Positions 9,990 through 22,900 of a stretch of DNA of 64,000 nucleotides are shown here, piece by piece (positions within the stretch are counted from its first letter, which is position 1; each line of letters opens with the position of its first letter). The notes beneath the pieces are model-generated. The model did no database searches and was not told the DNA's origin. It was given only the letters and a program-made list of their open reading frames with translations. Made by a program: the position numbers and the translations under genes. This stretch comes from Amoebophrya sp. A120 (lineage: Eukaryota; Sar; Dinophyceae; Syndiniales; Amoebophryaceae): positions 2,932,921 through 2,996,920 of the forward strand of contig CAJINV010000004.1 in the NCBI GenBank assembly GCA_905178155.1. The letters are read 5' to 3'.

Positions 9990-12391
9990 ATGTGCATGAT
10001 GCATTTTTATTGAACAAGTTCGCGATGTAGTCATCATGGCGAGCTTTTCATCTATTGCTCTGCTTCTTGTGAATGTGATTATATTGCCATTGTCCTCGTT
10101 CGTCTGTTGAATAATCATCGCCGCCGATACGACACCTGCAGCTCCTGCGTAGTGCGGCGACTGGTTCGCGTGAAAAGATTTTTCCAGGTTACAAGGTAAT
10201 AAACTTGTTGCTCTCAACTACAAAAAAATTTTCAGGACACAACTATAGAAATAAAAACTGCAAATCGATACTGTACTACTGACTCAAAAACGACCGAAGA
10301 TGATAGCGATGACAAGATGGACACTCGCTGAATCGCTCTTCCACTTCCGGTGCTGAAGAATGAACGCTGGTGACAGCACGACCACAAGAACAACAGAAAC
10401 TCAAACCATATGTGAAGACAAGATCGAAAGCGAGGAACAACGGTGGACGCGACAGGCAGTGATCTAGATCTTCTGGAACTGCATGGAGTTCTTGGAACTC
10501 GCGATCTTCTCTACTTGGAATGGTTTTTGTTCTTTCAAGGATCGCAAGTTTTTGTTTTCTGTTTTTCTATTGACTTCTTCGAGGTTTCGTGTTCATCTTC
10601 TTGATTTCAAAACACGAATACCACAAGCCATTGCTGCATAAGCATACGTGAACACGAGAACGAGATGCTCGATCGCCTTCATGCCTTCTTCTGAGCCTTC
10701 GTCTTTTCATCGTTGTATCACAGTAGAAGAAAAAGATGCAGTTCATCACATCCATAAAAAGAAATCTGTATCTCGAGGAGAATAGCTGGCTCCATCTCAA
10801 CTCGGCGTCGTGTGGTATTTGTTTTTCATTTTCTTTTTCCCTAAATTAAAGTTCGTTGACTCGAGCAGAGGACGGGTCCGGTTTCATTGTCTTCCCTCGA
10901 AAGAGCTGCTGTGCCTACTTCTTAGCATCGGCTGCAACTACATCTGCTTGGATCAGGATCAACATCCGAAAGCGAAATCATGATAACTCGAGCTTTTATT
11001 GCGTTCGTCCATATCGTTCAATTTCTTTATTTTCATTGCTGCTCATCGTCATCTAGTTGGTTCCCGGCATGCACAGTATCATTATCTTGTGCTCTACTGT
11101 ACTCGTGCTCTCAATGAAGACACCTTTTCCATATTTCCAAAAAATCAATTCCCCTTGCTTAATTACTGAAGTTCGCCGAAAATGTTTTCATTACCACGAC
11201 CACGAGTTTGCATAGTCCCGCATGTAGTTGCTAAGCGCGCTTGCTACCGCTCTTTCGAACTGTAACTGAAGCGCCAGGAGCTATACTTCTCTGTGAAGAC
11301 TAGTAGTAGGTGGAGGCTGCGTGATGTCAGCTCAGTGTCAAGAAGCGTACCATTTATTTATACTAAATTTTCAACAACTTGATTTAGAACTTCGGTCATG
11401 TCGTGGGTTCTTTTGCTTATGTTATGATCTCCTCTTCATTCTCGTTTTGCTTGTTGTGCTTTGCAATAAAAGAGAGTTCACGACGGTACCAGCGTACCAC
11501 ACGACAACAACATGTGAAGCAGATATTAGTTTATCACAGCGCTCATCACACGGTCTGGAAGATGAAACAAGAATAAATGAAGACCGATGAGGACGACGTG
11601 CTGATGTTGAATTTTTCAAATATAGGTACTTATGTACAAATAACGTCTGCGCAGGTAGATCTAGGTCAAAACGACAAATAAGCGAAATGTGGAGAAGAAA
11701 ACGTCAAACTTTGTGATGTCTTGGTTGGAGTTCTTCCGGCTGACAGCGACGGTATGACTCGATGAGAAAACTATTTGTGATAGAAGGAAACTACCACCAG
11801 TCATCTCTACTCACCTGTCAGGGAAAATATAGAACAAACAAATAGTTCGCGATAGGAGGAAGCTGCCAATGAAACGGCGGGAAAACAAGTACAATTTACA
11901 GGGTGGGACAAAAAAGCATGTGGTGATAAAAAGAATGTCATACTCTTCATTTATCACTCGTATAAATATTTAGAAATCGTGGTAGTGCTGGATATAATCG
12001 ACTTCCGGTACGACAACTACTATTCTGCATACAGATACAAGCTGTGTGGCGATCGCCAGTTTTCAAATGTTCTTTGAGAGCTCAATATGACTCATAGTGG
12101 CTCAAGGAGGTTTATTTCGGGATAAATCACCACATAGGGGTGATTTTATTCAGCTTTCTAATGTACTAAAAAAGAAATCGTCGATCAGGGCGTCGATCGA
12201 AAAGCACGAGTCAACACGATAAGTAAATCGGAAAAACAAGGTCGAATGAAGGTCACAAGCGTGGTTTCGGTTCCTGTGCTACTGTTGGAGTTCATACAAT
12301 AAACAAAAATTCAACAATTTTTCACTATTGATTCTTCACATGATTCGTACTGTTGAGTACTTACAACCACGGCAAGATGAACTGACAGGTC
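9990..12391. other. 2.4-kb gene-free stretch
   Basis: AT-richer than the flanking genes, with only short open frames on both strands, no domain, no clear repeat array and no RNA gene that I can recognise. It separates the methyltransferase start from the pentein-fold gene end. Confidence 0.5.
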
Positions 12392-15300
12392 CTACGAGGC
12401 CCCGGAGACCGGTTTCACCTTCGTCCCCGTCACCATCACTCTGGTCGGATCATTGTCCAAAACCGACAAATTCCCGTTCTAATATGCATTGCAAAAAGCA
12501 TCGTACTAGTACAAATTGCAATGCAAATTGGTCCAGGAGAAAATATCCAACTTGTGATGCTGATTTCCCTTCGGCGATAGATCTGTCATGCATGACCATG
12601 ACCGCGATTAGTACGACTACGATACAACTTTTGCACAGGATATCGAAATCGACTCGGCGATCTGCTTGGTCGCAGTGTGAATCATGGGGTTGTTCCAGTG
12701 GCAGAGAGTAGCGATGGAAGGATTGTTGCTGCAGTTCTTACTATCCAGTTTCGCACACAACCGCTCGTATTCCGCTGCAGTCATGGGCTCGCTTCCATGA
12801 TTCGCTCCTTCATTTGTTGAAGAACCACCCGAGGCCGTAGAGTGTTCTGCGAAGAGGGTCAAGCACCGCAGGAAGCCGCCACCATGCGCATAAGCCAGGT
12901 CCTGGACGACGGTGGTGTAACCTGTGATGGTCATGGTGCGTAAACAGCTTGCTCTAGTATGAGAAACAAATGTGGGATTATTACGCAGTAGTACTCCTGC
13001 ACCACAATTAGGCTGCCATGCAAGTGCAACAACTCGACGGCATAACAAACTTGCGAAGATATTCATATTCGGGTGTCATCCTAATCTTAGTATTCTCTTA
13101 TAGTCTTCTTGATGCACATGCAGCGTTTGCGTTGTAGTAGTTTGTGTATTTTCCTTTCCATTTATCCTTCATCTACTAAAGCACTATACCTTCCTTCTCC
13201 AAAATCCCCTGCAAGGTCGGGCACCGGGGCGGAATGATGGCCAACCGCTTTGCCTTTTCCAACAGGTTCGCGCAGTTGCGCTCGTCGACCAGAATGGAGT
13301 TCAGCGCAAACGCCATCCACTCCTGCTTGGGAATCAGAAACACCTCGTCGAAGATATAACCTGCTCAGCTGTTACAATTATCTCAAACGTTAGAATAGAA
13401 TATGAAAATCTATGATGCAAGAAGTGCATGATCTAGCGAAATCTACTGATAGGGTTGCGCATGACAAGTTCCGGAGCCCTAAACCCCACGACGATCTGGC
13501 GAAATTTGTATTGCAAAAGGTGGAACGCTGTGCGAATCTGTCATGCTCATCATGCAACACAAATCTCAGATTCTATTGTAACGTTTGAGATTGTAACGTT
13601 TGAGGAGGTCATAGAACACCTCGCTCCGCAGTTTCTGCAGCGACGCGTCGGTGAGAACCTGATCGCCCACACACGCTTTCCCGTATGAAAGTGCACGACT
13701 CCCCTTCCCCCTCATTTGTATTGCATGAACAGCAACTCAAGCGTCAGCAAGAATACAGGTTTTGCATGACAAATTTGGGTAGGCGTGTAGTGCTATTTGG
13801 GGCCGCCAGAACTTATCATGCAAACAGTGCCAAGAGCCCAGGCGTAAATTAGGCATTTTGCATGACAAATGAGGCCGAGGCGGAGTTGTGCACTCTCATA
13901 TCCCGTTGAACAGGGAAAGAATCGCCAGGTCTTGGTGGTAGCCGTGGGCCTTGTCCTTGGCCTCCACGATGATCACCTCGTCCGGAAAAGAATCGATTTT
14001 CAGCACGTCCTTCGCCAAGGTGATCACGTCTTGGTACGCGTTCTTGTCCGACCGACTGCTGTCAAACCCGAGTAACACGTTCTTCTTTTTCTCCGAAGAA
14101 GTTGTCACTTTCACCGACACCAGGTCCGCCATCCCCTCGAAGGTCTTCGCCAATTCGAGCGGAAACCAGCCGAGCTGCAACGCTACCGCCCGCATGAACG
14201 GGTTCTCCAGTTGCCGCTCGAGCATGCGCGGGGATTGCACGATGAAAACCTCCTTGTTGTCCAAAACGGGGGATTTCCCGAGGTACAGCCCAAGATTCGC
14301 CAAGTAAACGGCGTCCGCCATGCTGCTGATCAGGGAGTCAAACACAGACTTCACTTTCTTCTCGATAAACGGCTTCTGGATTCTTGCGTCGTCGTCGGAT
14401 ATTAACACTGCGAGGGACGTGCGGTTCTCGATCTTATTTTCAAGAACATCCTCATCTGCGATATTAGAAGTCGAGTAGTTCTTCGTCTTCGTCACGAGGG
14501 AGTCCGTCTTGGCCCGTTTGCGCGGCGGCTCCTCAAGAAGCAGAGCAGAAGTCATCACTTCGTCCGAGCTCGGTGAAGAACTGCTGGACAGAAACGCAGC
14601 GGCATGGTCACGTTTGGTGGAGGACGCGCGGGAGCTGCAGCTGGTCGTCGAGCGCGTTGAGGTGGAGAAGGAAGCCTTCCGGAACGTGTCGGCGTCTGTT
14701 GCGTTTTGGTTAGTGCCGGACGACGAGAGACCGCCCTGTAACTGCTCCTGGTTTTCCTTTTCCTCCTGCTCATCGTAGTTGTGCTTCTCGTTCAGCCGCA
14801 GAATCGCTTCGACCACCTGCTTTTCCAGTTCCGGACGCGCCTTTTTCAGCTTAGAAGTAGTGGACGAAGCCATGCTGGGAGAAGAATTTGAATTCATCTT
14901 TGGCGAAATAGCAGTAGAGCCTCCGGATGAAACACCACTGTTCTTGTTCGAAGACATCCAGTGCGCTCCCAGCGTTTTCACAATCTCGGCCTTTGCACCC
15001 TCCGAAAAGTAGTTGCCCCGAATCCCGGCCAGAATCAGGTCCAGGGGGAAACAGGTCTGCATCGGCTGGATTGCCTTAACGGTGATCGATGAAGCTCCTC
15101 CTTCGCCGCAACTAAAGCCTCCGCTTGATGTTAACGTCGCGCTGTCATTTTCACCATTGGCGTTGTTCTTCATCTTCTTTGGGCTTTTTGCGCTTGATGC
15201 AGTCGTGGCGGTGCCCTTGACCTTGTCCTGCATGGAAGAAGTAGAAGTAGAACTTTTAGTACTATCCAGCGCGAAATGGCGACTGATCGTGCGGTGCAGT

Positions 15301-15605
15301 TTGATGAGCTCCGACGAGAATTTGCTCCGCACGTTTTTCGGCACGTGCCCCGCCTGCATGAAGGGGTTAATGGAGTACTCCATGGTGTTGATCACCTCCC
15401 CAAAGGCCGGAGACGGGAGCACGATGGTCGAACCGTAGGTGGGCCAAGCGGTGGACGACGAATTCTTCTTGGATGGCGAGTTGACAGTACTACGAAGGTC
15501 TCCCTTCTCCTGCTCCTCTCCAGTGCGCTTCATGCCGCTCTTCTTCGGCGAAATAACCGCGCCAGGCGGCGGCGCAGTAAACTTTTGGTGTTGTTGTTGC
15601 GACAT
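12392..15605 (-). CDS. amidinotransferase/ADI-fold (pentein) enzyme with large insertion
   Basis: Five exons, 773 codons: 15605..13906, 13683..13598, 13360..13190, 12921..12648, 12482..12392; phases and total length agree. The joined protein shows the guanidino-modifying pentein pattern in order: VLPSPAFG...INPFM (62-83), DAVYLANLGLYL, FEGMADLV (usual FEGGD), HGYHQDLAI (His557-x-Asp559), ALNSILVD (614-621) and HGGGFLRCLTL with the candidate nucleophile Cys672. These match the arginine deiminase/DDAH/amidinotransferase superfamily, which hydrolyses or transfers guanidino groups. About 280 residues of Ser/Lys-rich sequence, with a PPRKRAKTD nuclear-signal-like stretch, separate the first motif from the rest. 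Three of the four junctions fall within the catalytic half. Start chosen at MSQQQHQ; upstream Met at 15707 is less likely. Exact substrate unknown. Confidence 0.75.
12483..12642 (+). mobile_element. introner-like element, family A (A2), reverse orientation
   Basis: 160 bp between imperfect repeats TCTAA (12478..12482) and TCGAA (12643..12647). It opens TATGCATTGCAAAA and closes TTTTGCACAGGATA on the plus strand, so it faces the opposite way from A1 relative to its gene. Removal joins AESIS to NGNLSVLDND in frame. The diverged repeat suggests an older insertion. Confidence 0.82.
13361..13597 (-). other. GT-AG intron built from inverted repeats (family F)
   Basis: 237 bp. The coding strand reads AAAC|GTTACAATC...GAGCAG|GTTATATC, giving canonical ends and phase 1, and joining DLLKR to YIFDEVFLI. 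Inside both ends lies an inverted repeat of about 30 bp built on TCTCAAACGTTACAATAGAA. The architecture is introner-like but the splice sites are ordinary. Confidence 0.75.
13684..13900 (-). mobile_element. introner-like element, family C (C1)
   Basis: 217 bp with exact TCCCG repeats (13679..13683, 13901..13905). Ends are TATGAAAGTGCACGACTCCC and the near complement of TATGAGAGTGCACAACTCCG. The interior holds TTTTGCATGACAAAT twice. Removal joins LSLFNG to KACVGDQV in frame inside the pentein catalytic half. Confidence 0.88.
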
Positions 15606-17270
15606 TTTTTTTCTCTTTCTGACGCGGCCTGTGTAGTAACAGGCTGTGGTGGAAAAAGGTAAAGCAAAGCTCGTTCTTTTCCAGTTCAGATTTGTGACTA
15701 GTTCCACACGACACGGCTGCTAATACTTCACCTCCAGGCCTATTATGTTTGGAAGGCGAAGTTACAAGTTCGTGAAACTTCGAATTCCGCTCACATTTGT
15801 CTCTCTCGATGGATATAGAATATCGTTTGCCCCCTCACAATTCGTTAATGCGTCGACTTAGTTTTTGCCTTTATTTTCTTTCTCTCAATAAATAGTTTTA
15901 GGTCGTTTGTTTACTACACCAAGTTCAAGGTAGAACTACGCTAAACTATGGATACACAAATGGAATTGTGCTGAGGATATTATCAACTCGACTCAACACT
16001 TGAAGTAGCTGACGCGGCAAAGAGTATGACTTACCTTATCGAAGATGCTTGACGCCTATACGAAACTTAGGCTCAATAGTAGATTGTGATTGTGTCAGTC
16101 TCAGTGCAAGAGAAAGCAACAATTACCAGCACCTGTTAATACATGCGAGTAGCACATAAATACCTTATGCGAAAAGAGTCAGAGCACGGATATTAATAGA
16201 GCAAACTGTAACTACTGAAGCACTTACTTGGTTGTAGCTCCGAGAAAAAAGTGAAACGTTTTTCCGTTCTTGTGTTGGGTGCCTGGAAGATGATTGCATT
16301 AGGTAACGATTTGATTAAAAAACTAGATGCAGAATATTATTTGTGCACGGATATGAGCCAACATCGCAAGTTTTTGTGTCTCACAAGTACAACTTGAGGA
16401 AGGGCATGGCTTTGTTTCTATTTTCTCTCTGGCACGATTTCGATTCCCTCGCATCTTCACCGCATGATCTGGCTGTCAATTTAGCTCTCGTCAGCGTCGC
16501 TCCTTTGCCCTCGTCTGGTCACGTGAGTGGCAGTAGTATGTGCTATTCCGATTGTTTTACTGACTCGAGGAGCAGGAAGAAAGAGATATCGACCGCTGCA
16601 AAAAAACTCATCGTCGAAGTCTGCAATCCAGCACGCACGTAGGGATGAATGCCTCGTACTACCTGCTGGAGAGATTTTCAAAGCGAGGCAACGAGATAAA
16701 GGGAGCCCGATGAAGTGAAGTGACTATAGACTTGTCCAACAGAAACTACAGTGGTCTACATCTATGTTCTTGTTCTCCTAGTCTGTAGATAGAAATCCAC
16801 ACACTGACACATTACGACACCAACAGCAACAAGTTTGAAGGACGCATAGAATTATTGGAGACAGGAACAATGCTAATTTCACGTAGTTAAGTAGTCCAGA
16901 CGCTGCTGGTGTTCGTGGTTATTCTGAAACAAAGCATCCGCTGCGAAGATTTCAACAGGCCAATAAAACAGAAACAATTGAAGTGTGTGAGTGCTTTAGG
17001 AAACGCAAAAAAATGTCATATCGTGAATGAGCAGGAAAGTAACACTTAACCTTCCATAGAAACGTCCGCGACTTCAGAAAGTGTAAAAAGTTGAAACTCA
17101 AATTGAAATTCTTTTTCTGTGCGGTGTGAAATATATTTTGTAGAAGATACAGCAATCCGACGTCGGTCATCAGTTCCTCTTGCATTTTTTCGGTTGTAGT
17201 ACAAGACCCTCATGTCCGTAGTTCTTCATCCCGCTCACCTCTTCATATCTTCCTCCTCCAGTCTTTGTCT
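15606..17270. other. 1.7-kb gene-free stretch
   Basis: Only short open frames without domains on both strands. It must carry the 5' region of the pentein gene and the 3' end of the next gene. I see no repeat array. Confidence 0.5.
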
Positions 17271-18696
17271 TCAGTTGTACTTGCAGAGGCACCCCGGAAT
17301 CCCGCGATTGCAACCCGCCGGCCCCGTTCCGCACGCGTTAATGTTCAGAGCGGGCATGAGGACCATGGGAAACAACAAAAAGCACAACACCGACCCCGCG
17401 CAGATGAGGAGCAGCATGGAGGCGCTGCTGTTCCCGTGCAGGAGGCCGCAACAGAAATAGCCGCGGTGGTCGTCGTCATCGTAGGTGGTGTAGGCATACC
17501 TATCCACAGGAAATTTTCCGCACACGTAGAAATGCAGTCTCTGCATGAGAAAACTTGACTTCGATCCTAGTTTAGCATGGCAAGTTTTACGCTCCAAATT
17601 GGTGAAATTTGTGATGCATTTCGTACATGTAAGGGAAATTTGTATTGCATAGTACCCATAGTCGTCGTACACCACACGCGGCCCTCCCCCGCTTTTCCAA
17701 TGCCCGTGCTGGCAATCGTGGATCAAGCACATGAGGCACAAGAGCATCGTGACCAGGAAAATCAGAAAAATGGACATCATGCAGCACTGGTGTTGCAGCC
17801 ACCAACCGTAGTAGCCACCCAAGGTCACCACACCGCTACTGGGGTTGGAGACGCGCTTGCCATTTTCATCGACCTGCGACGTCAGATGAGGCGGCGTGCC
17901 ACAGCACCTGTTAGAAGATCAAGATTTGGGTGGGCATCTTCGTGCAATAAAGTCGTGGTGGTCTTTATCATGACAACTAAGTATATTCATTCACATTACC
18001 CTTCTTGAATCTTTTTAATCTTTAGCGTGATATTTCTAAAAAGTACCCTTGCGCAACCACCGCCTGGTGGTTCGCATGCGCTTCGACGGCTGTGGTCAGC
18101 ACATCGCGCGCGGCACTGACCACGTGGTGCCCGAGCCCCACCTTGTGGGTCGACGTCTCGTCAGTTTCATCAGTGCTGGTCTCCGCCGTGGCTTCGGCTT
18201 CTTCGTGTGCACCAGCCCCGGCCGCTGCCGTGCCGGAACCGCTCGACGTTTTTTGCTCCGTGGTCTTTTCCTCAGCTGATGTGGTGCTGGTGGCAGCGTC
18301 AGTCTTCTCTTGATCTTGTTCCACCTCGTCCGCGAATCTCACTTTTTTGACCTTTTTCTCAGAAGCGGCGGCAGCCCCAACCTTCTCGGCAGGCTTGGAA
18401 GACGGCAGCTGCTTGTCCTCCGTTTCAACAGATGCCAAGTCTTCTCCTGATGGTGGACCGGTGGAATCGTGACCATCTTCCTCGTCTCCATCTTTTTCCG
18501 CAAAAGAAGCCGCATTTTTGACGTTGTCCTTTTGCGCGCCGGCAACCTTGCTCATTTCCCGACCGACGCTCTGCATGTTGCTCACGCTCAGAAAAGAGTT
18601 GGCCTCCGCATCCAGGACAACAACGGAGCTAGCGGCTCGCTCGACGACGCCTGCGAGGTGAAACCACATCAGCACGGAGAGAATCATCTTCAACAT
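17271..18696 (-). CDS. secreted or membrane protein with acidic linker and Cys-rich TM half
   Basis: Three exons, 376 codons: 18696..18047, 17907..17652, 17495..17271. The first intron (18046..17908) is GT-AG (CAAGG|GTACTTTT...CTAACAG|GTGC); the second is introner G1. The protein starts with a signal peptide (MLKMILSVLMWFHLAGVV), then about 190 residues of Ala/Glu/Lys/Thr-rich acidic linker with a KKVKKVRFADEVEQD segment. Next comes CCGTPPHLTSQVDENGKRVS, a strong TM segment (MMSIFLIFLVTMLLCLMCLI), a Tyr/Asp-rich patch, a second hydrophobic segment and a C-terminus with Cys-rich CGTGPAGCNRGIPGCLC. No family recognised; topology suggests a surface or endomembrane protein. Confidence 0.65.
17501..17651 (-). 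mobile_element. introner-like element, family G (G1)
   Basis: 151 bp between ATACC (17496..17500) and GTACC (17652..17656). On the coding strand it opens TATGCAATACAAATTTCCCT and closes with the complement of TATCCACAGGAAATTTTCCG. It contains AGCATGGCAAGTTTT, a variant of the GCATGACAAATT word of the other families. Removal joins YDDYGY to AYTTYDDDD in frame. Confidence 0.82.
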
Positions 18697-19970
18697 CTTC
18701 GCGACTAAAAGAAGCAGGAGATGAGGGAAAAAAAAAGATTTTGGGTGTTCTGCTTCTGTGTGGAACAAGTGTAGCGCGAACTTTGTTGATGTGTATAGTA
18801 CAACGAACTACAATAGAAACAAAAAAAAACTACTGCTCCGAGGATAATCATAATTTTCTTTTCTTTATCCGCGGCGCATAAAAGAGTCAGAATGAAAAAC
18901 TCTACTCGATCTTGTGTTGTCGTCTTGCATGAGATGGGACAGACACCACGACCATGCTGTCGGACCTTTACACAACAACAACCAGAAAGCAGCTCACTAC
19001 TTTCACGAAACGAGATCCACCACGTGATTGAGTCGAAGGCAACGAAGATAGAAATTCGTGACGTACAACGACAGATTGACCAGCAGGACAAATACTCGAG
19101 CCACAAGGTGCAGCGCGTGGTTGTATACCGGTGTATTTTGCAACAAAACGACGTCGATTCGATTTACGTACGACCCAAACGAACGCCTTCTATCCAGGAT
19201 GATTCCCACATTCCTCGTGCTAATACACGACCAATGGAATTCGTATGGATGACGACAACACATCAGGACAAAAATAGATAGGTGCATATTGGCGGCAAGA
19301 CGGCATACAAAGACACACCGCAACGAATTGCTAATATGGTGGCGATCCTGATCCTGATTCAACCGATTCAACAGAAGGTTTCTAGGAGCAGTAATACTAC
19401 ACGATCATCATATGTTGACGAAGATAACGATTCCATGATAATTAGAAATAATTTTGATTTCTTGCAATACCACGACCGCAAAGAACTGAAAAGGAAAACA
19501 ACAGGAGACACTGCAAGCATCAGATCAAAGTAGTATGAGTTGTTGCGTGGTTTACTTCCGAAAAATTTTTGATTTATCATTCTGTATCGAAGTCGCACCA
19601 TTCGCAATCGAAATTTTTCGGTCGATTCGCACCGTGGGTGGTGACGGTTTTTTTGAAGATATTAATGCTCTTTGCGCACTGGCACGCATCCATGTGGTGC
19701 GAGTCATAACTGCTTGTTGTACTATTACGGTGCGAGGACTCCTCGCGCAGAGGAACACATAGCACGCTGTTGTAGTAATTTCGGTGAGTCGCCAGACGAT
19801 AAGTAGTTGTATGTTGATGAAGAGGTTTTACTTATTTTGTTGTTATGATCACTACCTGCTCTTGCTGGTTCTCTTTATTCTTATTCGCTGTTTCTTGTTT
19901 CCGCTACTTTCATATAATTCCAGATGAAACAAGGCGGCCATAATTTTCGATGAAGCCTGGATGAACTTTT
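18697..19970. other. 1.3-kb gene-free stretch
   Basis: Short overlapping open frames on both strands with no domain and no conserved composition. I support no gene here. Confidence 0.5.
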
Positions 19971-22900
19971 CTATCGTCGCTTTTTCTTAGCGGGCCTGGA
20001 AGATGCCTCCACGAGCTCCTCATCGTCATCGCTTCGGTCTTGCCGACGACGCCCTCGCTCCCGATCGCGGTCTCGTCGGTTCGTAACGTCCTCTATCTCG
20101 TCGTCGTCGTTGTCTTTATTTTCGTCGGCTGAGCCGCCTCTAGTTCGGCCACGGTCCCGCTCTGATCTGGTGCCGTTATTCCTTCTACTGCTCTTGTCTC
20201 GGCGTTCTCGTTTGGAGGTTGTCGTGTTTCTGTCCTTTTCGTCCTCTCCACCGCTTACTATTTCATCTGGCCTGTCCTGTGTCGACCGCCGGTCTCGCCT
20301 GTCTGCTCGCTCTCGTCTTTCTTCACGAGGGGAAACCTTATCACCTCCGCCCCGACGCTTGTTGTCCTTTTCGTCCCTACTTCGTGGACGAGATCTCCGG
20401 TCTTCAGCAGCGTCACCCCGACCACCCCGTCTTTCCCGGTCCCTGTCACGCCGATCGTCGCGCCGAGATCGCGAAGGGGCACGTGGTCTTTCCCGGTCGT
20501 GGTTCTCTCCACCTGCTCGTGGCGACCTTCTATCGCGGTTCTTGTTCTCTCTTTGTTCCCGATCGCGGTCTTGATTTCTTCGTTCTTTCTCCTTCATGTC
20601 TCGTGGTCGTTCGACAAGAACTTCATCTTCGCCTTGTTCCTCGTCCGTTGAACGTTTATTTTCTCCGGTCTTGTTTTCTGGGGTACTACGGTCGTCCCTA
20701 CGACCCCCTCCCCGTCGCGCCTCCCGGTCCCGCTCCCGCTCCCTCTCCCGCTCCTTTTCCCGCTCGCTTCTACTCACCGCCTCCTGAATTTTCCTCACGC
20801 GCTCCTCGACCTGCTCCTTGAACCGCGTCGGCCACGGCGCAATCACTGCGGGGAGAAACATCTCGGACTCTTTCTGGAGGAGCAGTTCGTAGTTGTGTTT
20901 CCCCAGTCGCCGAAGTAGCTTTTTGGTCAACGTCTTCCAGAAAGATTTTTCCACCTGGGGTATCTCGTTGGAGGTGGTCCCATCCTCGGCGGAGGAGTTG
21001 TCGTTTTGGTTTTTGTCGTTAATGTTCATACTTTCCTGTCGCTGCAGTTGCTCGTCCTGGAGAAAGTTTCCCACGATCATACCGAGTTCCAGCATTTGCT
21101 TCATGGACAGCTGGTTCTGCTCCCGCTCGAGTTCCAACCGCTTCCTCGTAACTTCGTCAACTTGTTGGTCCTTGTCCGCCTTCCGTTCCTTCCTGTCTTC
21201 CTCCTGCAGCAAAGACCAGCTGGATTTCATCTCCGTCAGCATCTGGTCCCAGAACGCCAGCAATTGGTTCAATTCCTTGCGTATTCTGTGCAAAAGTATC
21301 GCACTCGTAGTAATTATCGCAGTCATGCATTACAAATCTCCATCCCAAGGCAAAACAGCATCACAAATTCCAATTATCATTTTGAGGTAATCGTAATTTG
21401 TATTGCAGTTACTACTAGTACGATACTTTTGCAGTTCATATTGCGCAGATCCGCGGACCGCATTTGGAAGTTTATCGTGGAAGACAAAAGCCCTTCCGTG
21501 TAGCAAAGGAGCTGCGGAAGCGGTAGGGACGAAACCCGGTTTTGCACGTCCTGGCTGGCGGCCTCGAAAAATTGCACCACTTCCAGGGGCATGTCGTCCA
21601 GGGAAAGCGCGCCACAAACACTGTTGCAAGCGAGCAGCACCTTGGTCAGGTCCCTGAGAGGAGTGAGGAGGAAGGTTAGAGGTAGTGCTAGATGTTTTTG
21701 ATGGTCGTGACAGATTTTTTTGAGGGAACAAGGCAAAGAATTCACACAAAAAAAGCTATAAGCCTATCATAAAGGCGACGACGTTCTTCTTGACTTGTTT
21801 GTTCTACTTCATCCAGCGGCGCAAGAAGGAATGATAAATAATCAAGCCAAAAAAACCGTAATCTCAAGTACTTTCCCGATGAAAAGTCGGCGACTTTGAC
21901 TTTCCCAAACGCGGTCACGAACGCGCTTGTCAAATGCGGTCGCACCTCCGTGTCCAACAGCGCCTCACTCTCCGGGTCGGTCGCCAACCGCGCGAAGGCC
22001 TTGGCCAGAAGGAACAGGAGCTGACTCACCTCGTTGGTCTTCAGCGTGCTTTTGATGTGCATTGGTGCCGCTTTCGCGATGTCGGTTAACCGTACCCGAC
22101 TTAACCGCACCGACTGGCTGGCGGCCTGCGCCAGGTGAATCAGCGCGGGCGGCGTGGCAAGGAAGGGTGAGACGTCGTTCAGAATATTTGCCGTCGCTTC
22201 CTCGGGCGCCGTTTCGCGATCCAGGTGGGCGGCGACCCCCAGGGCAAGGACTTCGGCAAAATCGTCCTTATGCAGCTGGCCACGTGAAAACTCCACGATG
22301 CAAGCGTCGACTAGGGTGGGGATCTGTCAAGGGTAGTAGTTTCGTGGAGATGTTTATTTTCAATTTTATCATCGATTATGCACAAAATCGAACTCGAAGT
22401 AGTCAAAGAAAAGATTAGCATTAGTTTCGATCGTGCAAAAAATTGAAGTCCAAATTCATTATTCATCGGGTGAAAAGCAAACATCCATCGTATAAAGTAC
22501 CTCAGCCACGCAGAGCAGGATGTCTCGCTTTTTCGGGCTTAGCGTTTCTTTGGGAAGCTTCTGCAGCAGCGCCCGGCCGACCGTCTCGACAAAGAGCGGC
22601 ATCTCCATTTTCCTTGCGGTTTTCACCACCCCTAGTAGCTTTTCCGTCGAGCTGCCACTAATCGCGTCCGCGCACAACACGCTCAACTGCGTGTCCACGT
22701 CCGCGGCCTTCAATGGCAGAGTGAGCAGCACTTCCAGCTCCTCAATGCTCGCAATCCGCCAGTACTTGAGCAAGGTGGTCGACACCGTGTCACTACTGCC
22801 GTTCGAAAACGCTTGATACGCCCCGTCTAGCTTTTTCGCAAACAGCTCCGCGAGCTTCTCCCGCACTTTCAGTTTCGCCTGACTCAGGTTCTTATCCTCG

